Source of the DNA: Arthrobacter sp. 31Y
Lineage (GTDB): Bacteria; Actinomycetota; Actinomycetes; Actinomycetales; Micrococcaceae
Direction: 5' to 3'
Length of the DNA stretch: 64,000 nt
Assembly: GCF_000526335.1 (NCBI RefSeq)
Contig: NZ_JAFW01000001.1
Location: forward strand, 3,534,001 to 3,598,000
A program made the translations under genes and the position numbers. Numbering within the stretch: the stretch's first letter is position 1; every line of letters starts with the position of its first letter. This document shows positions 25,980-34,344 of the stretch, piece after piece. Below the pieces are notes generated by a model. It ran no database searches and had not been told where the DNA came from. It was given only the letters and a program-made list of their open reading frames with translations.

Positions 25980-27713
25980 ATGCTTGTCACCCTTATACGG
26001 CGCTATTCCAAGCCGTATTTGCCGCAGATTGTGGCCGTGCTGATTTTTCAGCTGGCGTCCACCATCGCCACGCTCTACCTCCCCAGCCTCAACGCCAAGA
26101 TTATTGATGAGGGAGTTTCCCGTGGAGATACTGACTTCATCTGGCAGACCGGTGCGCTCATGCTCGCTGTCGCCCTTGGACAGGTGCTCACTGCCATCAT
26201 CGCCGTGTACTTCGGCTCCCGCGTCGCCATGGCCATTGGTCGGGACTTGCGCCGCAGCGTCTTCAGGCAGGTCAGCAGCTTTTCCGCTCAGGATGTCAAC
26301 GCTTTCGGTGCTCCCACGCTGATCACCCGCGGCACCAATGACGTCCAGCAGGTACAGATGCTGGTACTCATGGGCCTGAACTTCATGGTTTCAACACCCA
26401 TTATGTGTGTTGGCGGCATCATCATGGCGCTTCGTGAGGACCTTAGCCTTTCCTGGCTGGTCTGGGTCTCCGTCCCTGTCCTGGTGGCAGTCGTGGGCTA
26501 CCTCGTAGTCCGTCTCATGCCTCTGTTCCGGTCCATGCAGACCAAGATCGACGCCATCAATGGCGTGTTGCGGGAGCAGATCATCGGTATCCGCGTGGTC
26601 CGTGCTTTTGTGCGTGAACCCCACGAGGCCAAGCGCTTCGGGGACGCCAATGAAGATCTCACCGCAGTATCGGTAAAGATCGGCAACCTGTTCGTCCTGA
26701 TGTTCCCTGCCATTGGAATGATCCTGCACCTGTCCACTGCAGCCGTGCTGTGGTTCGGCGGCCAGCGGGTGGACTCCGGCGACATGCAGGTTGGCGCGCT
26801 CACTGCCTTCCTCCAGTACCTGCTGCAGATCCTGATGGCCGTCATGATGGGCACGTTCATGGCCATGATGATTCCCCGCGCTTCCGTCTGTGCGGACCGC
26901 ATCGGCGAGGTTCTGGACGTGGAGCCTTCCATCCACAACCCCACCTCACCGGTGGTGCCGGCCGAGAAGAAGGGACGCGTGGAGTTCCGCGACGTCACGT
27001 TCAAGTACCCCGGTGCCGAGGCACCGGTGCTGAGCAACATCTCCTTCACCGCCGAGCCCGGCAAGACCCTGGCCATCATTGGCTCCACGGGCGCCGGCAA
27101 GACCACCTTGGTCTCGCTGCTGCCGCGGCTTTACGACGTCGCCTCCGGTGACGTACTGCTCGACGGCGTACCCGTCACCAAGATGGACGCATCGGAGATC
27201 ACCAGCCGGGTATCTGCGGTGCCGCAGAAGCCATACTTGTTCTCCGGCACCATCGAGCACAACCTGCGCTTCGGCAAGCCCGACGCCACGGACGAAGAAC
27301 TGTGGGATGCGTTGGAGACGGCGCAGGCCAAGGGCTTCGTGGAAGAAAAGTCATCCGGCTTGAGCCGGCGCATCGCCCAGGGCGGTACCAACGTCTCCGG
27401 CGGCCAGCGCCAGAGGCTGTCCATTGCCAGGGCGTTGGTGACCAAACCAAACGTGTACCTGTTTGATGACTCCTTCTCCGCGTTGGATGTCGCTACCGAT
27501 GCCAGGCTGCGCAAGGCTTTGAAGGCCAAGACACGGGACGCCACGGTCATCATCGTGGCCCAGCGCGTCTCAACCATCGCGGACGCGGACGAGATCCTTG
27601 TGCTGGATAACGGCAGGATCGTTGACCGCGGAACGCACGACGAACTGCTGGAGACGTCACCCACCTACCAGGAAATCGTTGAATCCCAGCTGAGCGTGGA
27701 GGAAGTGGCATGA
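25980..27713 (+). CDS. ABC exporter half-transporter A (degenerate Walker B)
   Basis: 577 residues from the ATG at 25980, spaced 8 bases from AAGGAC. Six membrane helices (about 15-310) precede an ATPase domain with Walker A GSTGAGKTT (near 368), ABC signature NVSGGQRQRLS and Walker B VYLFDDSFSALD. In the last, the catalytic Glu is replaced by Asp497. That change plus the altered signature in the partner is the pattern of heterodimeric exporters such as TM287/288 and BmrCD, in which one ATP site is non-catalytic. Its stop overlaps the next start (ATGA). Exports drugs or lipids; substrate unknown. Confidence 0.93.
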   Translation: MLVTLIRRYSKPYLPQIVAVLIFQLASTIATLYLPSLNAKIIDEGVSRGDTDFIWQTGALMLAVALGQVLTAIIAVYFGSRVAMAIGRDLRRSVFRQVSSFSAQDVNAFGAPTLITRGTNDVQQVQMLVLMGLNFMVSTPIMCVGGIIMALREDLSLSWLVWVSVPVLVAVVGYLVVRLMPLFRSMQTKIDAINGVLREQIIGIRVVRAFVREPHEAKRFGDANEDLTAVSVKIGNLFVLMFPAIGMILHLSTAAVLWFGGQRVDSGDMQVGALTAFLQYLLQILMAVMMGTFMAMMIPRASVCADRIGEVLDVEPSIHNPTSPVVPAEKKGRVEFRDVTFKYPGAEAPVLSNISFTAEPGKTLAIIGSTGAGKTTLVSLLPRLYDVASGDVLLDGVPVTKMDASEITSRVSAVPQKPYLFSGTIEHNLRFGKPDATDEELWDALETAQAKGFVEEKSSGLSRRIAQGGTNVSGGQRQRLSIARALVTKPNVYLFDDSFSALDVATDARLRKALKAKTRDATVIIVAQRVSTIADADEILVLDNGRIVDRGTHDELLETSPTYQEIVESQLSVEEVA

Positions 27714-29788
27714 CCGAGCAGGACCAGCAGAAGAAGCGTGGCTGGGCTGCCAAGGCTCAAGCCGCGAAAGACGCCAAGGCAACAGCCGAGGCTGAGGTAG
27801 CAACTGAAGTGCTCGACGACGAAGACTTCGTCGAAGAGGAATACGTTCCTTCCGAAGCTGATGGCGGCATGTTCGGTGACGTCCCGGCAAAGAAGGCCAA
27901 GGAGTTCTGGCCGTCCGCCAAGCGACTCATGGGCCTGCTGAAGCCCGAGGCAGTGGGCGTGTACATCGTGATCGGCCTCGTCATCGTCTCGGTGGTCCTC
28001 AACGTGATCGCCCCCAAGGTCCTGGGTAACGCCATGGACGTCATTTTCGGCGGCGTCATGGGCCGGCAGATCCCTGAGGGGGTCTCCCAGGAGCAGTTCG
28101 TGGAACTCATGCGTCAGCAGGGCCAGGGCAACTTCGCGGACATGGTCTCCAAGATGGACCTCACCAACGGGATTGACTTCCCCAAGCTGACGTTCCTGAT
28201 TTCAATCGTGCTCCTCATGTACTTTGTGGCCAACATCTTCCTGTGGGCCCAGGGTTGGTTGCTCAACAGGATCGTCATGCGGGTCATCAAGAAGCTCCGT
28301 AACGACGTCCAGGCCAAGCTCAACAGGCTCCCGTTGAACTACTTCGACACCCGCCAGCGTGGCGACATCCTGTCCCGCGTCACCAACGACGTCGACAACG
28401 TCCAGCAAGGCCTCCAGCAGGCGTTCTCTCAACTGGTCAGCTCAGTACTCACTGTCCTGGGCATCACGGTCATGATGTTCATCGTGTCCTGGGAATTGGC
28501 GCTGATTGCCTTGATCGCCCTGCCGTTGTCCGGCATTGTGGCGGGCGTCATTGGTGCCCGCAGCCAGAAGCTCTTCGCAGCACAGTGGAAGAACACCGGC
28601 GCACTGAACGGCCAGATCGAGGAATCGTTCTCCGGCCACGACCTCGTGAAGGTCTTCGGGCGCGATGCTGACATGCTGCAGCGTTTCGACGAGAAGAACG
28701 AGGAACTCTACAAGGCCTCCTTCGGTGCGCAGTTCGTGTCCGGCGTGATCTTCCCGGCCATGAACTTCGTGTCCTACCTTGCGTACGTCGGCATTGCCGT
28801 GGTGGGTGGCCTGCGTGTTGCCTCGGGATCCATGAGCCTGGGCGATGCCACCGCCTTCATCCAGTACTCGCGTGAATTCACCCAGCCGCTGGGTCAGATT
28901 GCCGGCATGGCCAACATGCTGCAGTCCGGCGTTGCTTCCGCAGAGCGCGTCTTCGAGTTCCTGGACGCCGATGAAGAAGTTGAAGAGAACGGTACGCGCC
29001 ACCTGCCCTCCAAGACGGACGGCCACGTGGAGTTCGAGCACGTCTCGTTCAGCTACGTGGAAGACAAGCCGCTCATTGAGGACCTCTCCTTTGCTGCGCA
29101 ACCTGGTCACACCGTCGCGATTGTTGGCCCCACCGGTGCTGGCAAGACCACGCTGGTGAACCTCGTGATGCGTTTCTACGAGCTCAACGCCGGCCGGATC
29201 ACCTTGGACGGCGTGGATATCAAGGACCTCAGTCGCGCAGAACTGCGGTCCAAGGTGGGCATGGTGTTGCAGGATGCCTGGCTGTTTGGCGGGACCATCT
29301 ACGACAACATCAAGTACGGCAACCTGGATGCTACCGAGGACCAAATCATGGAGGCGGCCAAGGCCACCTACGTGGACCGCTTCGTACGTGCGCTCCCGGA
29401 TGGCTACCAGACCATCATCGACGAAGAAGGCAACAACGTCAGCGCCGGTGAAAAGCAGCTCATCACCATCGCCCGAGCCTTCGTGTCAGATCCGTCGCTG
29501 CTGATCCTGGACGAAGCTACGAGCTCCGTGGACACCCGTACCGAGCTGTTGCTGCAGAAGGCCATGGCTGCGCTCCGCACGGACCGGACGAGCTTTGTGA
29601 TCGCCCACCGCCTGTCCACCATTCGCGACGCCGACACCATCCTGGTGATGGAGAACGGCAAGATCGTGGAACAGGGCAACCACGCCCACCTGCTCACCCT
29701 GCAGGGTGCGTACTACCGGTTGTACATGTCCCAGTTCGCTGGTGAGGAAGACACCGCAGTGGATGACTCGACGGCGGTGCACAGCTGA
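27710..29788 (+). CDS. ABC exporter half-transporter B (canonical Walker B, degenerate signature)
   Basis: 692 residues. An unusual charged N-terminal extension (about 70 residues, Lys/Ala then acidic) precedes six membrane helices, with a roughly 60-residue loop between helices 1 and 2. The ATPase domain has Walker A GPTGAGKTT, Walker B LLILDEATSSVDT with catalytic Glu602, but signature NVSAGEKQL in place of SGGQ. Together with subunit A this gives one consensus and one degenerate composite ATP site. Four-base overlap with subunit A implies coupled translation and 1:1 assembly. A thioesterase follows 23 bases downstream. Confidence 0.93.
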   Translation: MTEQDQQKKRGWAAKAQAAKDAKATAEAEVATEVLDDEDFVEEEYVPSEADGGMFGDVPAKKAKEFWPSAKRLMGLLKPEAVGVYIVIGLVIVSVVLNVIAPKVLGNAMDVIFGGVMGRQIPEGVSQEQFVELMRQQGQGNFADMVSKMDLTNGIDFPKLTFLISIVLLMYFVANIFLWAQGWLLNRIVMRVIKKLRNDVQAKLNRLPLNYFDTRQRGDILSRVTNDVDNVQQGLQQAFSQLVSSVLTVLGITVMMFIVSWELALIALIALPLSGIVAGVIGARSQKLFAAQWKNTGALNGQIEESFSGHDLVKVFGRDADMLQRFDEKNEELYKASFGAQFVSGVIFPAMNFVSYLAYVGIAVVGGLRVASGSMSLGDATAFIQYSREFTQPLGQIAGMANMLQSGVASAERVFEFLDADEEVEENGTRHLPSKTDGHVEFEHVSFSYVEDKPLIEDLSFAAQPGHTVAIVGPTGAGKTTLVNLVMRFYELNAGRITLDGVDIKDLSRAELRSKVGMVLQDAWLFGGTIYDNIKYGNLDATEDQIMEAAKATYVDRFVRALPDGYQTIIDEEGNNVSAGEKQLITIARAFVSDPSLLILDEATSSVDTRTELLLQKAMAALRTDRTSFVIAHRLSTIRDADTILVMENGKIVEQGNHAHLLTLQGAYYRLYMSQFAGEEDTAVDDSTAVHS

Positions 29789-29811
29789 GCACGGATTCAC
29801 TGAGCACTGGA

Positions 29812-30279
29812 GTGTCTACCCCGGAGTCCGTATCGCCCCGGCGCATTGAGGTCCTCGTGCCCATGCGCTGGGGTGACATGGATGCCTACGGACACATCAA
29901 CAATGTGCAGATAGTCCGCATGCTTGAGGAAGCCCGCATCGCAGCCTTCGGGCCGCCACGCGGCGCGGGTCTTCCCGGTGTGGAACCACCGGCTGCCCTG
30001 TTCAACGACGTTGAGGAGGGCACCATGACCCTCGTAGTGGAGCACAAGGTCCGCTACGTCCGGACTCTGGAATACCGCAACATCCCGGCCGTCGTGGAGA
30101 TTTGGGTCGGAGCCATCAAGGGTGCCAGCTTTGATCTCCACTACGTCATCAAGGACCCGGTCACCCGGGCGGACTGCGTCAAAGCCAGCACGCATCTGGC
30201 CTTCGTCGCCGAGGCCACGGGCCGGGTCCTAAGGCTCACACCGGAGCAAAAGGAAAAGCTGGAAAAGTACCAGGCCTGA
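29812..30279 (+). CDS. Acyl-CoA thioesterase, 4HBT hot-dog family
   Basis: 155 residues from a GTG. The hot-dog motif MRWGDMDAYGHINNVQIVRM contains the active-site Asp of the YbgC/4-hydroxybenzoyl-CoA thioesterase group. No signal peptide. It is 23 bases after the ABC exporter, so it shares the transcript; a functional link, such as processing an acyl substrate, is only suggested by position. The ribosome site is weak and the start a few codons uncertain. Confidence 0.85.
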   Translation: MSTPESVSPRRIEVLVPMRWGDMDAYGHINNVQIVRMLEEARIAAFGPPRGAGLPGVEPPAALFNDVEEGTMTLVVEHKVRYVRTLEYRNIPAVVEIWVGAIKGASFDLHYVIKDPVTRADCVKASTHLAFVAEATGRVLRLTPEQKEKLEKYQA

Positions 30280-30280
30280 C

Positions 30281-30343
30281 GAGTTTTTGTACAGCTGATG
30301 CCCTCAAAGGGCCGTCTTAAGGGCATCAGCTGTACAAAAACTC
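30281..30343. repeat. Perfect 24-base inverted repeat (giant hairpin)
   Basis: Arms 30281-30304 and 30320-30343 are perfectly complementary over 24 bases, with a 15-base loop. The arms contain TTTTTGTACAGC and its complement, so either strand ends in a T5 or A5 run. It begins directly after the thioesterase stop and ends 16 bases before cutC. It could terminate transcription, but its perfection suggests a mobile or selected palindrome like the one at 1455-1517. Confidence 0.85.
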
Positions 30344-30359
30344 CGCGTAGAGTTTCAGC

Positions 30360-31124
30360 ATGAAACTTGAAATTGCCGTGGTCAGCGCTGCGGGTGCAGG
30401 TACGGCCGCTGCCGAGGGAGCCCACCGGATCGAACTCTGCAGCAGCCTTGAACTGGGAGGTATTACACCCAGCCAAGGTCTCATGGAGGCCAGCATGGAG
30501 CATGCGGACGGGCGTTTGGAGATTCATCCGCTGATCCGTTCCAGGCCCGGTGATTTCCAGTACTCAGCATCGGACGTGGACACCATGGTGCATGAAATCC
30601 GGCACCTGCTGGCCCAGGGAGCCCACGGGGTGGTAGTCGGGGCTCTCACTCCGTCCGGAGACGTAGACGTGCACGCGATCCAGCGCCTGGTGGATTCCGC
30701 CAAGGAAGCCAACTCGGAAACCGAACTCACCTTCCACAGAGCCATTGACCAGTCACGAGACCCCTTGGAATCCTTGGAGCGACTGCTGGAGCTGGGCTTC
30801 ACCAGGGTCCTCACCTCGGGCCACGCAGCCACCGCGGGAGCCGGGCTGTCCACGTTGACGGCCATGGCAGCACGTGCCGGGAACGCCCTGCAGATCATGG
30901 CCGGTGGCGGACTGACCTTGGACGACATTCCCGCGATGCACAGGGCAGGCCTTTCCGCCGTTCACCTCTCCGCCAAGAAGACCGTCTCCACCCTCGGGGA
31001 GGGCTCCATCTCCCTCGGCACCCAGGACGGCAGCGATCCCACGGCGTACACCGTCACCGATCGCGAGGTTGTTCGGGCGGCCAAGGCGATGGTGAACGCA
31101 CTTAATCTCGCAATGCCCAAGTAG
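30360..31124 (+). CDS. cutC: Copper homeostasis protein CutC
   Basis: 254 residues, TIM-barrel CutC family: LEIAVVSAAGA at the N-terminus, RIELCSSLELGGITPS, and LTFHRAIDQSRDP and ILT-type repeats to the C-terminal LSAKK. In Escherichia coli and enterococci CutC has been linked to copper handling, though its biochemical activity remains unclear. No copper-binding Cys/His cluster stands out. It is a single-gene unit isolated between two palindromic regions. Confidence 0.9.
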   Translation: MKLEIAVVSAAGAGTAAAEGAHRIELCSSLELGGITPSQGLMEASMEHADGRLEIHPLIRSRPGDFQYSASDVDTMVHEIRHLLAQGAHGVVVGALTPSGDVDVHAIQRLVDSAKEANSETELTFHRAIDQSRDPLESLERLLELGFTRVLTSGHAATAGAGLSTLTAMAARAGNALQIMAGGGLTLDDIPAMHRAGLSAVHLSAKKTVSTLGEGSISLGTQDGSDPTAYTVTDREVVRAAKAMVNALNLAMPK

Positions 31125-31169
31125 CCCCTGCCGTCCAGCTTCTGGGCGGGCAAATTCCAGTGATCGCGC

Positions 31170-31235
31170 ATCGTAATGACCCTTTACGATTCCGCGGAAC
31201 GCCGGGATGATGTAAGGATTCACCAAATCGGTGAA
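31170..31235. promoter_or_regulatory. Two operator-like palindromes before the DUF6067 gene
   Basis: ATCGTAA (31170-31176) and TTACGAT (31184-31190) form a perfect 21-base inverted repeat. Further on, TTCACC (31219-31224) and GGTGAA (31230-31235) form a perfect 17-base one. Both lie within 100 bases of the start at 31269 and look like binding sites for a regulator not encoded beside them; neither matches the LacI palindrome used elsewhere in this window. Confidence 0.5.
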
Positions 31236-31268
31236 AAGCCCCGGAAGCTACCTTCAGGAGTACCAGCG

Positions 31269-34200
31269 ATGCCGCTGCCCTCGCCGGTTTCACCGGCCGT
31301 CATGTCCCGTCCCACGCCAAGCGCAACCAGCAACCCAACCAAGGGCCACCCGGAGGTGGAATGCGGCGTCGGAGCATGGGACAAACTGCTCTACGGAAAT
31401 CACCGGTTCGTCATTGACGTCCAGGCGGACCAAGCGCAAGACCGGCCCGCTGGAGCAGCCCAGGCCCATAAGGTGGTCCTTCCATGGCGCCGGCAGGACA
31501 AGGACCCGGCAACCGTGGAGGTCATCGTCGTCTCGGAGAAGACGGGTACCAGGGTCCGCAACGTAGTCGTTGAAGAGGCCACGAGGGCGTCCGGATCCCT
31601 CCTCTTCGAAGCGATCGACGGCCCGGGCATCTACTTCGTTTACTACCTGCCGTACGCCATGCTGGGGAAACCCCACTATCCCCAAGCACAGTACCTCCCG
31701 AGTCGTCCCTCCGCCGAGCCTGCCTGGGCCGCCGCCGTCGGGCATTCAGCCTGGGCAAGCGGAGCGCAGGCCGAGCTGCCCACCGCAAGAGTCCTCCGCT
31801 ATGAGGCAGCAAGTGAGCGCGACTCCTTCGCTCCGATGAACTTCACTGCTCGCACAGATGAGTTGGAGAACTTCCGTTCGCTGCACGCAGGAGAGGCGTT
31901 CCTGGTGTTTCCGGAGGACCGCCTGAACCCTGTCTCCATGCACTCGGAGCTGCCAGCGCACTGGGTGATGGACGGCCCCTCGGATACCTTCCACGGGACT
32001 GCACAGGCCGGCGAGGACTATGTGGTTCAGCTGGGGTTGTACGCGCAGAAGGAAATCAAGGGCGTCTCGGTCGATGTGGTCTCGCCGACGGGCGGGCACT
32101 GCATCAACACTGATGGCGTGGATCGCCTGGGTAAGCCTTGGAACAGGGCCCTGAACGTTCCGGCCGGCACGGTGCGGGCTTTGTTCGTGGTCCTCCCGAT
32201 CCCAGGACAAGCTGCGGGAACCAAGCACTCTGCGGTGGTCACCGTCCATGCAGCGGGGGAGCCACCGCAGAAGATCGAGGTCACCCTGGAGGTGGCGGCG
32301 GAAACGGATCAGGCACTCCTTGCGGGCGGTTTCGGCGATCCACGATTCCTTCGGCGCCTGGCATGGTTGGATTCGGAGGTTGCCCAGGACGCGGAGCTCG
32401 TGGCCCCCTACATAGCGGTCTCACTGGATGAATCGAGCATGGCGCTGGGGATATTGGGCAGATCCCTGCGGCTCGCGGAATCGGGGCTTCCGGCGCAGGT
32501 TACGTCCACGTTCACCGCCGCTGTGACCGCAACTGATGGCCCCGCCGTCGAGCTTCTAGACGTCCCGGTCAGCCTGGACATTGACGGCATCCACTGGCAG
32601 TACTCGCCGGTGGTCTTCACGGTTCAAGGTCCGGCACGGGTCCAGTGGCATTGTCACTGGACGGGCACGAAGGACGGAAATGCGGCGCTGGCTCTGGACC
32701 TGAACGGTGTGCTCGACGCCGATGGAACGGTTAGCTACCAGCTGCGCCTGAGTCCGGAGCAAACTCTGGAGGTGTCCGACGTCGGCCTTCACCTTGGGTA
32801 CCGCAAGGCTGCGGTTCCGTTGGCCATGGGTTTGGGCGTTCCGGGTGGGCGGCGGCCGGAAATCGTCGACTGGACCTGGGACGTTGCCACCAAGAACCAG
32901 GATGCGCTGTGGCTCGGTGGGGTGAACGCAGGGATGCAGTTGTCTTTGCGGGATGAACGGTACCAGAGGCCACTGAATACCAACTTCTACCGGGAGAAGC
33001 CGCTGGTGGAACCGGGATCGTGGGCGAACCGCCAGGCGGCCGGCGGCGAAAGCACCGTCCGGGGCGGCGTTGCGCTGCGGACAAAGGAGGACACGGTCAC
33101 GCTGCATGCCTTTAGTGGTGCCCGCACCCTCACCGCCGGCGAGCCGCTTGACTTCACTGTGCGACTCCTGCTGACGCCTTTCAAGCCGATCGAACCTGGG
33201 AAGCACCTGTCCAAGCGCTATTTCCATGAGCCGGCTGACCCGGAAAGTATCGCCGCCGCGGGAGCCACCGTGGTTAACGTCCATCACGCAACAGCGCCTG
33301 CGCCGTACATCAACGATCCCCTTCTCACGGAAGGATCCCTGAGGGAGTACATAGCAGGGTGCCATCGAAGCGGACTCAAAGCCAAGATCTACAACACCGT
33401 CCGGGAGCTCACCTTCCACAGTCCTGAGCTGCTGCCGATGCTGCAACTGGACCACGAGATTTTCAGTGACGGTCCTGGGGCGGGGCACATCTGGCTGCAG
33501 GAGCATGCCGGGAGCGGCTACGTGTCCGCGTGGTTCGCACCGAACGTTGAGGACATCGCGGTGGTGACCACAGGCGAGTCGAGGTGGGAGAACTTCTACG
33601 TGCGCAGCCTGCAGGAGCTGGCAAGGGGCGAGGATGGGGTCGACGGCATCTATCTGGATGACATCGCTTATGACCGGCATGCCATGGTGCGGGTCCGCAA
33701 GGTTCTTGAGCGGGCTTGCGCGGCGCGCGGAGTGGACGGCCCTGAAATAGACCTTCACTCAGCAAACCAGTTCACTGCCCACGACGGGTACGCGTCATCG
33801 GCCAATCTGTATATGGAGCAGCTGCCGTATGTGGACAGGCTGTGGCTGGGGGAGTACTTCGATTACGACACCACCGATCCCGACTATTGGTTGGTGGAGC
33901 TGTCCGGCATCCCGTTCGGACTGATGGGCGAAATGCTGCAAGGCGGAGGCAACCCGTGGCGTGGCATGGTGTTCGGCATGACCGGCAGGGCACCCGCTGT
34001 GGACAACCGCCCACTCTGGGAGTTCTGGGCAGCCAATGGCCTGGAGCATGCACGAATGCAAGGGTTCTGGGACCCGCAGGCACCCGTGCGGACCAGCCGC
34101 CCGGATGTCCTGGCAACCACATGGCTCACAGAGCACGGAATGGTTGTAGCGCTAGCGTCATGGGCCGAGCACACTGAGGACGTGACGTTGATTTTCGACC

Positions 34201-34343
34201 GCGCTGCCGCCACCGGTGCCCCCAACGACTCCTCAATAACAGCCCCCGCTATCCGTGGCTTCCAATCAGCCGCGGGCTACGTGCCGGGCGACCCAATAAC
34301 CATCGAGCCGCAACGCGGCATCCTTCTTGTGATCGGAAACTGA
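31269..34343 (+). CDS. GH123-like DUF6067 protein, putative glycoside hydrolase
   Basis: 1024 residues from the ATG at 31269 (CAGGAG 9 bases upstream); the frame is open to 31176 but without a site. No signal peptide, so probably cytoplasmic. N-terminal half is beta-sandwich-rich; residues about 640-960 form a TIM-barrel-like domain with GVDGIYLDDIAYDRHAM and DLHSANQF, then YFDYDTTDPDYW. This matches the DUF6067 family, which is distantly related to GH123 N-acetylgalactosaminidases. The carboxylate pair in LDD may be catalytic, by analogy only. It is one base from the next gene, so they form a unit, perhaps for an N-acetylhexosamine glycan. Confidence 0.72.
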   Translation: MPLPSPVSPAVMSRPTPSATSNPTKGHPEVECGVGAWDKLLYGNHRFVIDVQADQAQDRPAGAAQAHKVVLPWRRQDKDPATVEVIVVSEKTGTRVRNVVVEEATRASGSLLFEAIDGPGIYFVYYLPYAMLGKPHYPQAQYLPSRPSAEPAWAAAVGHSAWASGAQAELPTARVLRYEAASERDSFAPMNFTARTDELENFRSLHAGEAFLVFPEDRLNPVSMHSELPAHWVMDGPSDTFHGTAQAGEDYVVQLGLYAQKEIKGVSVDVVSPTGGHCINTDGVDRLGKPWNRALNVPAGTVRALFVVLPIPGQAAGTKHSAVVTVHAAGEPPQKIEVTLEVAAETDQALLAGGFGDPRFLRRLAWLDSEVAQDAELVAPYIAVSLDESSMALGILGRSLRLAESGLPAQVTSTFTAAVTATDGPAVELLDVPVSLDIDGIHWQYSPVVFTVQGPARVQWHCHWTGTKDGNAALALDLNGVLDADGTVSYQLRLSPEQTLEVSDVGLHLGYRKAAVPLAMGLGVPGGRRPEIVDWTWDVATKNQDALWLGGVNAGMQLSLRDERYQRPLNTNFYREKPLVEPGSWANRQAAGGESTVRGGVALRTKEDTVTLHAFSGARTLTAGEPLDFTVRLLLTPFKPIEPGKHLSKRYFHEPADPESIAAAGATVVNVHHATAPAPYINDPLLTEGSLREYIAGCHRSGLKAKIYNTVRELTFHSPELLPMLQLDHEIFSDGPGAGHIWLQEHAGSGYVSAWFAPNVEDIAVVTTGESRWENFYVRSLQELARGEDGVDGIYLDDIAYDRHAMVRVRKVLERACAARGVDGPEIDLHSANQFTAHDGYASSANLYMEQLPYVDRLWLGEYFDYDTTDPDYWLVELSGIPFGLMGEMLQGGGNPWRGMVFGMTGRAPAVDNRPLWEFWAANGLEHARMQGFWDPQAPVRTSRPDVLATTWLTEHGMVVALASWAEHTEDVTLIFDRAAATGAPNDSSITAPAIRGFQSAAGYVPGDPITIEPQRGILLVIGN

Positions 34344-34344
34344 C

